Assembly: GCA_963969345.1 (NCBI GenBank)
Contig: OZ017768.1
Location: 3,310,718 to 3,374,717, forward strand
DNA from: Turbatrix aceti
Taxonomy: Eukaryota > Nematoda > Chromadorea > Rhabditida > Panagrolaimidae
Direction: 5' to 3'
DNA length: 64,000 nt
Shown: piece after piece, positions 49,212-62,600 of the stretch
Layout: every line of letters begins with the position of its first letter
Numbering within the stretch: position 1 is the stretch's first letter
The notes under the pieces: model-generated
Told to the model about the DNA's origin: nothing
The model's input: only the letters and a program-made list of their open reading frames with translations
The model's database searches: none
Translations under genes and position numbers: made by a program

Positions 49212-50132
49212 GTAGTGCGAGAGCCTGAGGTGGTCAGCCAGTCTGTACACTTTGACACTTCTTGCAACGCGAAAAACACTCCAGGGCAACAACCGAGGAT
49301 GACACATAGCTTGGAGGATGACCAATCCAAGCCGTACACTGCAGACAGGTAAGACAAGTGTGATTTCTGGTGATTTACCGGATTTCTACAAAAATCTGCA
49401 GAAGCGAGAAAAAGTCTTGGATTGGTCTCCAGAAAAGACTACAACAACCGGAAGTTCACAAAAATCATCTTTCTTCTCAAGTTTGTTTTCTATCTCTGTC
49501 TCCGGTGAGTCACTCCACAAGCAGAAGCAGTCAGAAGACTTTTTCAAAGGACCAAACAAAAAATTGATGAAAAACAAAAAACTTGTTGTTTGTGCGATTG
49601 CCCCGGCCAGGTGATTGTTCTGCAGCCTGTTCCCGTTCCGAAAAGTCAAAAAAATCCCATGCACCACGATCGAAGTACCAAAAACAGTGAAACAAGTGTA
49701 CAAAAACAGTGAAAGCATCTTGTTGCAAGTGTTTTTGCACTCCTTCTGTTTTTTTTTGATCCAATCTCAGGACCACTACCTGGAAAAGAGATCGATTTCC
49801 CCGTCGACACGCTCGCTTTTTTTTCGGTAACGAGTCGAGTTTCGACCGGAAAGCGAGTCAGTCGGTAGCCTCCTCCCCCTTCAGGTAAGCTCCAGGTAAG
49901 GAGCATCGCATGCATACAGGTGACCGGTCTCTCGGGGAGAGCTGCGCAAAGAGGATGACGCACGCACGGTTATACCAAATCGCGGTCAGAAAAACGAAGA
50001 AAAATCGAACAATGCTCCCTCCATGTGCGGGTTTTTTTTTTGTGACTCTACCTGCGACTGTTGGGACTAGCCCGGAGGCGGCGGTGGTCTCATCTTGGGA
50101 TCGCCAGGGGAGTCATTGTCCCCCGTATTCAA

Positions 50133-50142
50133 TATTATAAAG
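50133..50142 (+). promoter_or_regulatory. TATA-like box of the lustrin-like gene
   Basis: TATTATAAAG lies 130 bases before the ATG at 50272. No AG acceptor is near that ATG, unlike the other genes here, so this gene may be transcribed from its own nearby promoter with an unspliced leader of about 100 bases. Confidence 0.45.
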
Positions 50143-50271
50143 ACCACCGGTGCAAAAAGAAAAAGCATTTCTCCTTTCAATCAAGAGGGACTTAGAGATC
50201 GCTGATTCCCCGGTTTAGACCAAAGCTTCTCCGGTCGCGTGGAGAATTATTCACATTAGAGCTTTCTGATC

Positions 50272-53200
50272 ATGATAACGAGACGACTTACCTTATGGGT
50301 AGTTTTCGCGACGACGTGCCTTCTCACGGCGGCGACAGGTGAGTCCTTTTGGTTGGTTTTGGCATTTTTGGTCTTTGTCGAAAATTGTTCGAATTTGATC
50401 GTGAATTGACAAATTGCGTTAAAAAATTCCTAAAGCATTTTTAAAAAACGTTTCTGCTGAAAAATGAGTTTTTGGATATTTTTGACATTCCTAACCACCA
50501 AAAAAATTCCAAACGCAATTTTTTCCAGATCCCCCTATCGCCAACGAAACAACGATGACCCCAAACATCACCGGACGCGTCTGCATGACTGTTGAAAATT
50601 TCCGGGCCCTCGATGACCCCGGAACCTTTCTAGAATGTTCCCCTCTGTCAGACGAGGAAAACAGAGGATTCCAGCTGACACACAGGTACCTCGGAGTCTG
50701 GAAAGAACGCGAGTGCCCCGGCGAGTTTGAATTTGACGAAACAAGGCAGAAATGCATCGAAAAAAAGAAACTTCGACGAACGCAGGCAAATTGCGGCACG
50801 CCGGGTAGCGCGCCTTGCGCGTCACCCTGTCGAGGTGAGTTCGCATTTTTGTACACCTTACTACGGGACGTCGGTGGCACTTTTAGGCGCATCAGGCGGC
50901 TTTTATCTATTTATTTAATTTTGGCATGCGCGAGTTTAAAAGCATCAAAAATCTTTCTGAAAAACAAAACCTCTGACGCTTCGATATGCGTATTACTGTC
51001 TGTTTGCAAAGCAAAAGTACATGCGATGCCCTCGGGAACGACTCAAAAGCCCTGTAAAGGCTAACCCAATAAAAGGTGTAGAAAAATTGGTTTCGAAGCA
51101 TTTTCATTGCCATTTTCTAAAAAAAGCTGTTTAGATTTTTTTCTGTGGTTTTTGAGTTACAAACTTTTTTTTGTTGTGTTTTTGGTTTGCATTATTTGGT
51201 TTGCTGATTTTTGGTACAAGAATCTTTTATTTACCTAAGGTTCTTTGTTTTTATGAACTGAAAAGGATCACAGACAGGATTAACTCATTTGAGACCCTCC
51301 ATAAGTCACATACCCTCTTCTGAACCCCGTCAAGCTATAGGAGACCTTTTCAGCAAACAACGACAATCCACAGGTCGGCGCAGCCTGCAACTGGCGAACG
51401 GCGACGCTCCGCGAAGATCCCCAGAATCCGGGAGCCTTCTTCCAATGCACGGCTCAGACAGGTGGCGATTCCTGCGGCGAGTGGGTTCGCATGCCGTGCA
51501 CCGAAAACACCACTTTTAATCCACAGCTTCAAATTTGTGTTCCGAAGGCTCTCAGATGCCGGGCACCGACTGAAGTGCCAGTTTGTGGGTGCGCAGCCAA
51601 CAGCGCGTGTCCTGGCACTTCTTCGTGCCAAAACAGCATCTGTTGCGAAATCAACATTCCCGCAACCGTTCAGGTGTACAACAATCCACCCGGTCTCTGT
51701 ATTTCGGGTATGCAGCCTTCTGGATACTGTCCGTGTCCCCAGAGTGAGTTTTTTTGGTCTTACAACGATTGTTTTAAAAAAATCTACTGTTGTCAGAAGC
51801 TCATTTTGTCTATTATTTCAGACGCCCAATGTCAGCCAAACGTCGGATGCTGCGCGCAAGCACCCACACTCATGTGTCCAGGCGGTGGCTCACCTGTCGG
51901 CACCTGTTCGTTATCCGACATATCCTCCTGCCCCTCCGGCTCCAGCTGTAATACCAACGTTGGAGGCTGCTGTCCCAACGCGATTGCCAGAATACCCGTT
52001 TCTGTATCCTGTCCCAACGGTCAGATTTCTCAAGAACCATGCGGACCCCTCAACTACTGCGACGAAGGCCAGGGCTGCTACAAAGGCGCGTGCTGCCCGA
52101 TGGTCTGTCCACAAGGCCTCTCGGCCAACGGTTTCTGCTCTGCCAATTCCTGTTCGACCGGGGGATCATGCGTCGGAGGCTGTTGCTGCGGAGGTACCCA
52201 GCCAGTGCCCCTTCTACCTGTCTGCTCAAACGGCCAAAAAGCCACGCTCTCCTGCGTAATCAACGCCCAATGCGGTACGGGTTTCGAGTGTTCAAACGGC
52301 GGCTGCTGTCCCATTCCCTTCTGCCCCTCCGGCGTTCAGGCGACCAACCGATGCCTCATCGGCGGCTGTGGACAGGGCTTTGTCTGCCTCAATTCCCTCT
52401 GCTGCCCGATGCCCAGGTGTTCAGGTGGCGTCTTCGCAGTCCGAGTCTGCAGCCTCGATGCCAACTGCGGACCCGGGTTCGAATGTGCGAACGGAGGCTG
52501 TTGTCCCCTGCCAACCTGCCCCAACGGAGTGACCGCTTCCCGTCGATGCGGCTCAGGCGGATGCTGCTGCCCCTCCGGCCAGGGCTGCGTCAACGGCGCT
52601 TGCTGCCCTCTTCCCCAATGCCCTACCGGTGGAATAGCGATCCGAATGTGCAAGGCAGGTGCGCAGTGCGGTCGAGGACGGGAATGCTCGGGCGGTGGGT
52701 GCTGTCCCCTTCCAACCTGCCCAGGAGGCGTCGTGGCCATCAAGCGCTGCTCGACCGGGGGCTGCCCAGTGGGTAACATGTGCTCCAACGGTGTTTGCTG
52801 CCCAATGCCGACCTGCTCAGCCACCGGATCTGTTGCCATGTCAGTCTGCGGTCGGGGCAATGCCTGCCCCGTCGGTTACATCTGCGAGGGCAACGGCTGC
52901 TGTCCGGAGCCCCTCCCGCTCTGCCCCAACGGAGGTCGAGCGAGTCAAAAATGCAATCTGGGCAGCGACTGTCCCCCCGGCTTCGGTTGTACCTCTCTCG
53001 GCGGCTGTTGTCTTCTCTCCTCCGAAGCAGTCTGCCCGAATCGTCAAAACGCGGTCTGCCAGTGTTCGTCGTCCAACGCCTGTCCCGCGCAGTCCTCGTG
53101 CAACATGGGCACGTGCTGCACCAACGCTGTGACAGTCTACAACGCGGTTCCCGGCACGAGTTGTGAGCAGCCTTCGCAGTGCAACGGGTACGCTTCTAAC

Positions 53201-54613
53201 TGCGCTACCTGTCAGCGGAGCATTTGCGTCTGTACTCTCGGGTCGTATTCCAACGGCGCTGCGTGTACGCCGTCTTCTACGGCTCTTTTGAACCGTGCTC
53301 GTCGAGGCTGCGATCAGTACGGAAGTCCCTGCAAGTTCCATCTCAGCTCGGCACGTCGAAAGCCCCTCTTCGCGCCTGTCGGAAACGATACTACAACGCC
53401 GCTTTGGTTCAGCGTTGCCGGAGACAGAAAATGCATCATGGACGACCCGGAAATTGATCCTGACAGCACGTGTCTGCCGTCCGAGAAGTGCATAGACGGG
53501 AAATGTCGGATGTAAGTGAATTTTGACTTCTTTTGTATGCTTGAGATAACTTTTTTACGCTAAAAAACGTGAAAGGATTTTTTTGTAACCTTTAGAAGGT
53601 GTAACTATAATTTTTGAAAATTTTATAGTATTTCGCATTTTGAATTTTGAACAGTATAAAAAATTTTATAAAAATATTATTACATTTTTGAATTTTATAT
53701 TTTCCAAGTATTATACATTTTTTTTGTATTTTGATGCCCCAACGCACGCACAAGGTGCAATTTCGTGCCTTTGTTTTTTTTCGATCCCCGGCATCAACAC
53801 ACAATTTTTTTTTGTGCTTTTTCATTTGCGCTTTTCGTCAAATTAATCCAGCTGCGCTGTGCGTTCGTTCCAAAAAAGGAAGCTCTGTTTTTTTTGTGTT
53901 GTTTGAAGTGCGCATTGGCACGTCGACTGGTATCCGTTCTGACGCAAGTCATCCCGTCGGCACACAGCTCAAATGTGACTTATGCGCTCTTTTTATTCTC
54001 TGTCTGGGCCGAGTCAAGTGCCTTTTTGGATGGTATTTCATTCAATTTGCAGTTTTTTGGGGTTTTAATCTGTTTTTTGTCCTCTTTTGACTGGTCCCGA
54101 CAAAAGTTAGCCATAGCCCTCGTACTTGACGTTGCTTGCGTGCACTCGGAGTTTTTTTTCTTCTTTTCTCGAAAGCACATCCAAAAAAAAAGAATGGACT
54201 CGCGAGTGAGTACTAGGAAGGAAGTCCAAACCAAGTCCAAGTCTATTCGGTGCATGCACGCATCCGGCAGCAACCGGACCGATGACGAAGACAAAGACGA
54301 AGACTTTGTCCATTCAAATGCATGTTTTTTTCTCCTTTGCAGGAAGCTCTGGCCCGGCGAGTACGGCTGCCAAACCGACCTGGAATGCTCAGCGCGGTGC
54401 CCAAATACCTACTGCGAACGCAAGAGTGACAAAAACGTGCCACAATGTCAGTGCCGAAACGGGCTACTCCTCTACGGACGATGCTTCGAGAAATGTCCTT
54501 CTGGATTCCATGAAAGCGGTGCGTACTGCATGCACGACGACGAAGACGCCTTCTGGGCGAGTTCTGACCACCAGGACGCCCTGCAGAAGCTTCTCAACCA
54601 GGATCAATGCTAG
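50272..54613 (+). CDS. Secreted lustrin/EB-type cysteine-rich protein (907 aa)
   Basis: Probable extracellular matrix or cuticle protein. Exons: 50272-50338, 50529-50834, 51354-51743, 51822-53511 and 54343-54613; all phases agree. Residues 1-23 are a signal peptide (MITRRLTLWVVFATTCLLTA). Residues about 35-105 resemble a chitin-binding (peritrophin-like) fold: GRVC, GTFLEC, GVWKEREC, FDETRQKC. A related unit follows (CNWRT, GAFFQC, CGEWVRMPC, FNPQLQIC). Residues about 255-655 are 11-12 lustrin-type repeats of the form CPxG, then Cx4-6C, GxxC, NGxCCPxP. After a basic RARRGC site (possible furin cleavage) come EB-like modules (CEQPSQC, then CxTCQRSICVC; CQTDLEC, then CQCRNG, KCPSGFHESGAYC). The 78-base intron 51744-51821 is stop-free in frame, and reading past 53511 without splicing stops at once. 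No membrane anchor is seen. Confidence 0.87.
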
Positions 54614-54731
54614 TCCCTGTAAAAATGACGCCCCCGTCTTCGTTCTCGTTCCACTGCCACATTGACGTGGCTGGAAGTCGTATACATGTGCGGCATGTGC
54701 TGCCTAACGCCCAAGTTGTTTATAGACGTTA

Positions 54732-54737
54732 AATAAA
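54732..54737 (+). terminator. Poly(A) signal of the lustrin-like gene
   Basis: AATAAA 119 bases past the stop codon. Confidence 0.65.
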
Positions 54738-55185
54738 TTATGAATTTGCGTAGCTAGGCATCAAAGATGGCCTGGTCGGCCAGACAGGCAGCGGCCGCGG
54801 CCGCGTGTTTGCGGCGTCTTACGGTTCATGTCAGAGGAAAAACAGGTCTTCGGTGGTCCTGGTCCTCCTCCGAGTGAAACTGTCTGGCAAAAACCAAACC
54901 GTAAAACGATGGTAATAATGGCCCAGACGTCGGTCGTAAGCCTGTTGTTATTATATTTCGATTACGTTCGTTTACGTTTACGATAGCCTGTTTTCTCACT
55001 CACATCAGAAATAACTTTGAAATGTTTTCCGTTCTTGGTGTTATCGCTTTGGGCCCGAAAAAAAACTGAAAAAAAAACTGTGCGTTTGTAAACAACACGC
55101 CTGATGCGAGTTCGTTTGTAAACACTTGATTGACGTCGATTACGATCACGATCACGATTACAATCGTTGGATCGTCACCAGAGAT

Positions 55186-55438
55186 GGGTGAACAACCATT
55201 TTTTTGTTCACGAACAAATACGAACATTTTGAAATTTTTGTTCGATAAATGACACAAACGTAAACATTTTTGTCCGTTTGTAAACGAACACGAACAAACA
55301 TCGAACATAACTTTTTTACCATTGTGATTTAGTTTATTTTTATTTTTTTTGTTCGTTGCAAAAATTTAGCCCTGTTCGTGAACGAACATGAAAGAAGAAA
55401 TTTTGAATTTGTTCGCGAACGAACACGAACGTTCACCC
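55186..55438. mobile_element. GTTCG-rich MITE
   Basis: The ends are GGGTGAAC at 55186-55193 and GTTCACCC at 55431-55438, and the interior is largely GTTCGTGAACGAACA-like palindromic units. About 253 bases, no coding capacity. Fragments with the same units occur at 20909-20985 and 61308-61335, which supports a dispersed family. No target duplication was evident. Confidence 0.6.
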
Positions 55439-55702
55439 CTTCATAATCATCATACCACCGGCACCGATCGCCGATATCAATTGTCTGTAAACCCTATCAT
55501 AGCCGCGACGTGCCATAACGCGCAGCACGACACGGAAACACCCCCTAGAACGACGAGGAAGTGGACTCGGTAGCAGCAAAGTCCAGTCCAGTGTCCCTCT
55601 GCGTTGCGTGATTGCTGCAAAAATTGCCTCGTCGTTGCCAGCCAGACCACTGGATTCTGCTGCGTGAAGGAAAAAAATTTTTTTTTTGAGAATTTGGCGA
55701 AA

Positions 55703-55788
55703 CGATTAGAGATAACGGCAGTCGAAGCAGCAGGCAGACAGGCATCTGTTGTGCGCGTCAGCGTCAGTAAACGCGTTATCTCTAATCG
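55703..55788. repeat. Small inverted repeat
   Basis: CGATTAGAGATAACG (55703-55717) and its exact complement at 55774-55788, with a 56-base spacer. Confidence 0.65.
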
Positions 55789-56672
55789 CTTTTTCAGGCT
55801 AGGCCAGGCCGTTCTTCAGACGCCCGCCCCCTCAACCAAATAAATCAACACCCCAACCAACCAACACCGGCTTCAGAGGTGGTAAAAAACTGTACGTACG
55901 TAAAGTTGAGATGACGTGAAAACACGTGAAAACAACTCGGGTGTTTTTTCACGTTTTATTTTTCACCCGGGAAATTATAGCCTACGCAAAAAAAAAAAAA
56001 TAATACTCGAAGCGGCGTCCGAGTTCTTCTTTCTTTGTCAAGAGCAAAAAAGCAAGCACGTCTTTTTTTCTTCCGGCTGCAGCTGGCTCGGAGGAGAAAA
56101 AAGAAAAACATAAGCGAAGTCGACTTCCTGCTCGCATGCGCATCGAGTTGGGCGCAGCGTGCGAGTCCCGCCCCGCCTGTGGTCTCGGTGGCCGGCTTTT
56201 ATCCAATCGATCCCTCACTTGGCGGCTGTCTGCCGCTGGCTGCGTCGACTGCGGTTCTTCGTTGCATGCGGGCTGTGGATTGGCTTCCCCCGCGGCCGTG
56301 CCATGCAGGAGGATGGATTCCGGGTTTATTCTTGCCCGGACACCGGGAAAACGATCCAATCCAATTTTTTTTCCTTTTTTTCTTTTCCTTGCTCGTTCGT
56401 GAACGTGAAATAGACGTATCTTTCACGTTTCGTTCGTTTATTTTTTTTTTCGCGCTGCAATCATTGGATTGGTGGTGGTGGTCGCGAGAGTCTGTTATTT
56501 GTCACACAAAACAACCACCGCGCACATTTGCCTCGTCCCTTTCCACTTTATTTTTCCACACCAAGTATCTAAAAAACAATCGATTCGTGTAATATTTACA
56601 ATACCCAAAATTTTTGTCTGACGCGTGCATGCGTCATAAATCATCTCATCTCCATCGATCCGTAGGTACGAG

Positions 56673-59600
56673 ATGAGCGGCTCACGCACGAACCTCGGCA
56701 CCGTCGTCGAACTCTCCGAAGCCGGAGACGAGGCTGCGTCGCTGCTCGTGCCGACAACGCCTCCCCCCGCGACTACTGCTGCTCCTGCTGCTGCGTCCGA
56801 GGTGGTTCGGCTCCCGACTCAGAATCTCGATGGCTTTTCCTTTCGCCGGAGTCTGCCACGGCGACGGGCCCTCAATCGACTCAACATCTTCAACGTTCTG
56901 TCAAATATTCGCAGCGCTGCACCATCGTCGTCGTCGTCATCTAAAAGGTGGGTATGGGACAGACACGGGATTCTTTTCTTCGGTCACGGGACAGACTAAA
57001 AGGCGGAAAAGAACAACCTCATGTCAGCCCCACTCTTGTTTGCCCTTCACGAATTTTTCACAAATTTCGGGTGCGTAAAGAAAAAAAGAAGGAAGGTGTT
57101 TACTTTTTTTTATAGCGCGATGATTTTCGCTTCGAGAGGTGGGGTTTGTTTTTTTGTGTATTTCTTTATTTCTTGATCGTTAGTTATGCCTCATTTGGTG
57201 ATGAAGGAGGAAAGATGATCGAATTGCATTGTTTGTTTATTCAGGAGCACCTCGAATTCGAGTCTTTCGGGTTTCGTTGTCGAACGACGGCGTTTGTTTT
57301 TTTTGATTGTTCAAAAAGGAACCATTGTTTTCGCACCTTTGTTTTGTTTTTCTCTTGAATACTTGCCAGGAAAAATAATGCATCGGCGAACTGGTTTCGT
57401 TCACCGTTGCTGAATTTTTCTAACAAAGGACCAGGACACTCACACTCACCTTTACCTGTCCCGATTAAAATCAAAAGAATCAAAAATGTATTATTCACTG
57501 ACTTTACTTTTTTTTCAAAAAAAAGAAGATTTTTTTATCATGTCACGTAAAAAACAAACGCTTCGTCGTAGTCGTTGTCTCTAGCCAGGGGGGAGATAGG
57601 TGTTGGTTGACGCGACGACATCGACTACGCCTAGCACAAGAAGGAAGTGTGTGAGTGCAGGGCGTTCTTCAGCTGACAGCCAGCAGCAGCAGCAGCCGCC
57701 GCCTGCGACGACTGCTGTTGCTGTTGCTGTTGCTGTTGCTAGTCTCGGTGATGATGTTGGTAGCGGTAGTGGTGGTGGTGGTAGCGGTGTTTTTTTGCAG
57801 CACACGTATACATACGTACAATGTACATGTGCTGTTTGACGTCCTCCTTGGGGGTGATTTGCTGTTTAGCTTGTTCGAATTAACTACCGTGCTTGTGTGA
57901 ACTTTTACGGCGGAAGCTAATGTTCGTATTTGTAAATATGTACTAATATGTACGTATGTAACAGACCTGCAGGACTCTTTCTGGAAGACAACGGATGAAA
58001 TAGCGTCATCGCTGGAAGCACTGGAAGTTACCAGGGTTTTGTTTTTTTTTTTGACATCGCCCCTGGTTACTCATAGAATAGTAGTTTCGCAATTCCTGGA
58101 AAGTTACCGCTCGGGAGAATTTTTTTGAATTCTTTTTATTCGACAAAGGTCAAGTTCGCAGCGTCTTCAATACTGCTCCCGACTACAGCGAAATCTGTAA
58201 CGGCGGTTTTTGTGGTACTGCAGGCTCTGGGAGTTCGTCGTTGAGTATTTTTTCATAGTCAACAGGTCTGCAGGGTTAAGTCAATAATACGAGGGGGGAG
58301 TATCGGTGACACTGACTTTTTGGTAATCGCTCGATTTTACCTGCCCATTTTCTGTTGTTGTTGTATATGCATTAAATTGATTGGAACAAAGTTTGCTGGA
58401 GTCGGAGTCAGAGTCAGAGTCTGTTCTGTTGTGTGTCTCTTCTCGCCAACCCAACCCAACGACTCTTTGTTCTTTCTTTCTGTTCCTTCTTTCCATCGAT
58501 GATGCGCACCGACGAATAACTGACGGTGACTCTGTGTTTGGGATTCGTTCCTGACAAGTGGGAGAACGACGTGCACAGAGGTGATTCAGTCCTGCCGTGC
58601 CGGTTTACGGCAAAACGATTGTCCCGGGAAAACGATTTGTTCTTTTGTTCTCCCGGGACAACCGCGACTGAATGTTATATTTAAATATGTATTTATTTTG
58701 ATTCCGTTGCCGGGCAATACAGTCCCTGAATCACGTTTAATGACCATCACCACCATTTTATTTTTTCAGCAAGCGCGTCGAGACTGAGACGTCGTTCAAC
58801 TCGTCCACGACGTCTGGCTCCGGCGCATCTGCTTCCGACGATCCCCTGGCGTCCGCTACCAACTCGACGACGCCGGCTTCCATCCTCAGACTTGAAGGTA
58901 AGCGTCTGTTTTTGTTTTAAACTCATTTAAAAAAATTTTTAAATGGTTTGGAACCCAAAAAGGTTTTTTTTTCCATTTTGCTCGCCCACGTTGTTTTTTT
59001 TCGCGGGGGCTATAAAACTATCTATCAATCTATTTTTGTGCGTTGTATAATACATACATATTTACAATCAATGATCAAAACCCAACAGGAAGCCTTGTTG
59101 TGAGGAAAAACTGTTGGCGTACGAAAATGCATGCATGCATCGTCACATCAACGATTTCTGCGACCGACGAGGCTGCTGCGTGCGATGTAGAATTTTTTTT
59201 TTCCTCAAAAATATTTGCCAGGGTGGCGAATTCTCTCAGGAGATTGCAACCCGGGAGAAAATCTCCAGAGATTCTCCCAAAATTTCCCGGGAGACCCAGA
59301 TTGCCAAAAATCATCCAAAAATGTTTCCTCCCTTTAAAAAATTAATTAAAAACATAAAAATCAAAACAAACCGTTCCGTTCTGTTTCAGACACATTGCTT
59401 ACGCATTTGTGTTTGCAGTGATTTATAAAAACACGGATTTTTTATTATTTGTTTCATTATTTTCCGTATAATTATTTTTAAATCTCCCGGGAATATTTTT
59501 TTACCCGGGAGAATCTCCGGAGAAATTTTTCTGGGAGATTTGGGAGATTCTTTTTTTTTTTGCTTCTGCACCGTGATCTTCTGTGCTTTCGACGTTTTTG

Positions 59601-62600
59601 TGCTCTCTTTCTTTATTTTTCTCGACCGTACTACGCCGGCTGATAAGACATGCGACGAGAATTACGTTTAGTATTCTTTTTTTTTCGATGTCAATGATGA
59701 CTCAAAACGCCAAAACACCTGTTGAATGACGTTTCGTTATTTTTTGGGGAATTTTATGTTTTGTAGGGTGAGAAAAAGTAATATTATACATATATGACGA
59801 CATCCTCCCCCTATCTAAATAAATACGGAGGTTTTTCGTTTTTCGAGATTTGAAGTTGTGTTTTGTTTTGTCTTGTTTTTTTGTAGTATTTTATCTGGCC
59901 ATTCCACGACCACGACCACGGGACTGACTGACATGAGATCATCGATGCGTTCGTTTGTTCGTTCGTTCGCTGGGACATTCACCCACCGATAAGCAAGCGA
60001 GCCACGATTATTTTTGTGGCTCACGAATAAGCTCAAACTGTGCTTACTTTCTTTTCTCTTTTTTCTTTTCTTTTCTTTTCTTTTCTGGCTGACGGATCCA
60101 TTGCATGCTTGCTTGCATACATACATGAATTCATTGTTGGATGCGACAAAAAAAATTTTTTTTGCTTTTACAAAAGAGCGCGCTTTTGAGCCAGAATGAA
60201 CGGTTGCTTGTTTTTATGTTAGACGGGCGCTATCAAGAATCGTTTTTGAATATTTCAAATGTAATCAAGCAGTTTTTATCAGGGTTCATGGTTTTTTTCA
60301 TTTTGATTTTTTATTACGCTTGCTTCTTTGATTTAAATTTTTTTGTTTCCAACGCACAGTTATTTCAGGAACATTCGAAAATATTTTGATTTTGGTTTTT
60401 ATGATTTTTGACGTGTTTCAGGCATGGTAGAATCAAAGACCCATCGACCGTGTCCGGTGTGCTTCTTCCGGCAACCCAAGGAGAGCTTTCCAAAACTCTC
60501 CAACTGCAGTCACCTGACGTGCCGAACATGTCTACGCAAGTACCTTCTCGTCGAAATCATGGAAAGCCGGGTGAATATCTCTTGTCCAGAGTGCAGTGAG
60601 CCGCTCCATCAAAATGACATATATTCCCTCCTCGAAGACGACAAACACCTCATCGAGAAGTATGAAATGTTTTCGCTACGCCGCGTTCTCTCTACCGATC
60701 CTGATACCAGATATTGTCCGGCTCCGGATTGCATGTAAGCGAATATTTAATTTATTTTTCTAGAAAAAAAGGGAATTCACCTGGGATGTTATTTATTTTA
60801 GGTATGCGGTGATCGCTGCGTCCTGCGCCGAGTGCCCGCAGCTAAAATGCATGCGACCGGGCTGTGGCACGTTCTTCTGCTACCACTGCAAGAACGTCTG
60901 GCACCCGAATCAGACGTGCGACGAGGCGAGGAGGGAACGGGCGATACGAGCGAATGAGATCAACGCTTCCTCGGGTCCGGGACCGTCTGTGCCGCTCCAG
61001 GCGGTACACATGTTCAACGAACGGGACAGCACGTTGAAACGTGAGTTTTGGGTTTTTCTGGGGTTTTGAAAATTTCGAAAACCGAGTTTCGTGTTGGGAA
61101 CCTGATTTTTTTCATTCTATAATATTGTCATTATTTTGGCAAAATTTTTACGAATGAAAAAAAATCAAGGCAGAAAAAACCTTTTTTTTGACGTTTTTTG
61201 ATTTCTCGAAATATTTATACCCAAAAATAAATGTCCTGTTTTGTTTATCTGTTCTAAAAATAAAGAAACGTGTTTGAACAAAAATTTTAACGTAATTTAT
61301 AAAAAAATTGTTCATAAACGAACATAAACAATAAATTTTGATTTTTTGAAATTTTCAATTTAAATTTTCACCCCAAAAAACATAATTTATCAAATTTATG
61401 AGAATTTTGATCATTTGGGTAATTTTTAGCCGGTGACATCAAGGCGTGCCCATGTTGCCGTACTCTGATAGTCAAGATGAACGACGGGTCGTGCAATCAC
61501 ATGATGTGCGCCATCTGTGGCACCGAGTTTTGTTGGCTATGTCTCAAGGTTATTACTGATCTTCATTATTTGAGGTGAATTTTTTTTTTTGAAATTTTTG
61601 GAAGTTCAATTATATTTATTTTTTTCAGTCCGACGGGTTGTACATTTTGGGGTAAAAAACAATGGACGAGAAAGAAGAAGCTCCTCTGGCAGATTGGAAC
61701 GCTCATCGGTGCTCCCGTGGGCATTACTCTCATCGCCGGACTCGCAGTGCCTGCCATCATCTTCGGCGTGCCTATATTCATCGGTCGAAAGGCGTATCAG
61801 CGCTTTGACAACCTCAACAAGGGCCGGCGCCGATTTATAACCGTCGTCAGCGTGGCTGGATCGTTTGTCGTGAGCCCGGTGCTCGCGGTCATGGCCGTCG
61901 GCGTCGGTGTACCGATCATGCTGGCGTACGTGTACGGCGTCGTGCCACTGTCCCTCTGCCGAAACGGTGGCTGTGGAGGCAGCGAAGGCGAGGCACAGGA
62001 GCCGGGATACGGAGAAGAAGACGACGAAATCGCGAATCTGACTGCCGGATTTGGCGCTACGAATGCGCATGATCGATCGCGACTCATCAATTCTCCGGAG
62101 CGAGCTGATACGTCTTCTGTTGGGGATACGGTTTCTGGCACGACGGTCGGTCTGCGATCTGGAAGCACCGGTGGCACGTCCTGCAAGGTGCATGCGCAGA
62201 ACAAGCGGCGACTCAGCGTGGATTCGACAGGTGTTACGAGTTTGGGTGAACGGGTCAACTTTGAGAAGGCGTCAGTCAACGCCATGGCGGGCAGTCGGTA
62301 TGATAACAAGGTGTGTGGAATTTTTTATACGGAATCAATTTTTTTTGCATTTTTAAAAATTTTTTATGGGATTGAGAACTTTTTTCACTTTTTCAAAACT
62401 TTTATGGGGTCTAAATGTTTTTACTTCTTTTCAACTTTTTTAGGAACCGAATAATTTATTTTTTTTTATTTTTGTGTCCAAATAATTTATTTTTTTATTT
62501 TTATGTCCAAATAATTTTTTTTTATTTATATGTCCAAATAATTTTTTTTATAGGGTCGTGGAATTTTTTTTGCACTTTTCAATTTTTTATGAGATTAAGG

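Larger units (their letters stand above)
38872..50132. other. 11 kb gene-free stretch upstream of the SoxB gene
   Basis: No exon series or recognisable domain was found on either strand. The minus-strand frame 46595-46861 and plus-strand frame 49318-49614 are the most protein-like, but neither matches anything I know, and splice-like sites inside the latter (GTAAGA at 49349, GTGAGT at 49504) may mark untranslated exons. Simple repeats are common (listed separately). As the 5' flank of SoxB and of the lustrin-like gene, it is a plausible enhancer region; that is inference. Confidence 0.5.
54738..56665. other. Intergenic between the lustrin-like and RNF19 genes
   Basis: Holds the GTTCG element (55186-55438), a small hairpin (55703-55788) and, at 56.1-56.4 kb, a GC-rich block that may include the RNF19 promoter. 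The frames 55982-56359 and 56035-56592 overlap on opposite strands and show no domain. Confidence 0.5.

Noticed and set aside
49318..49614. 98-codon plus-strand frame starting MTNPSRTLQTG
   Set aside because: It contains good donor sites inside and no recognisable domain; it could be untranslated leader exons rather than a gene.
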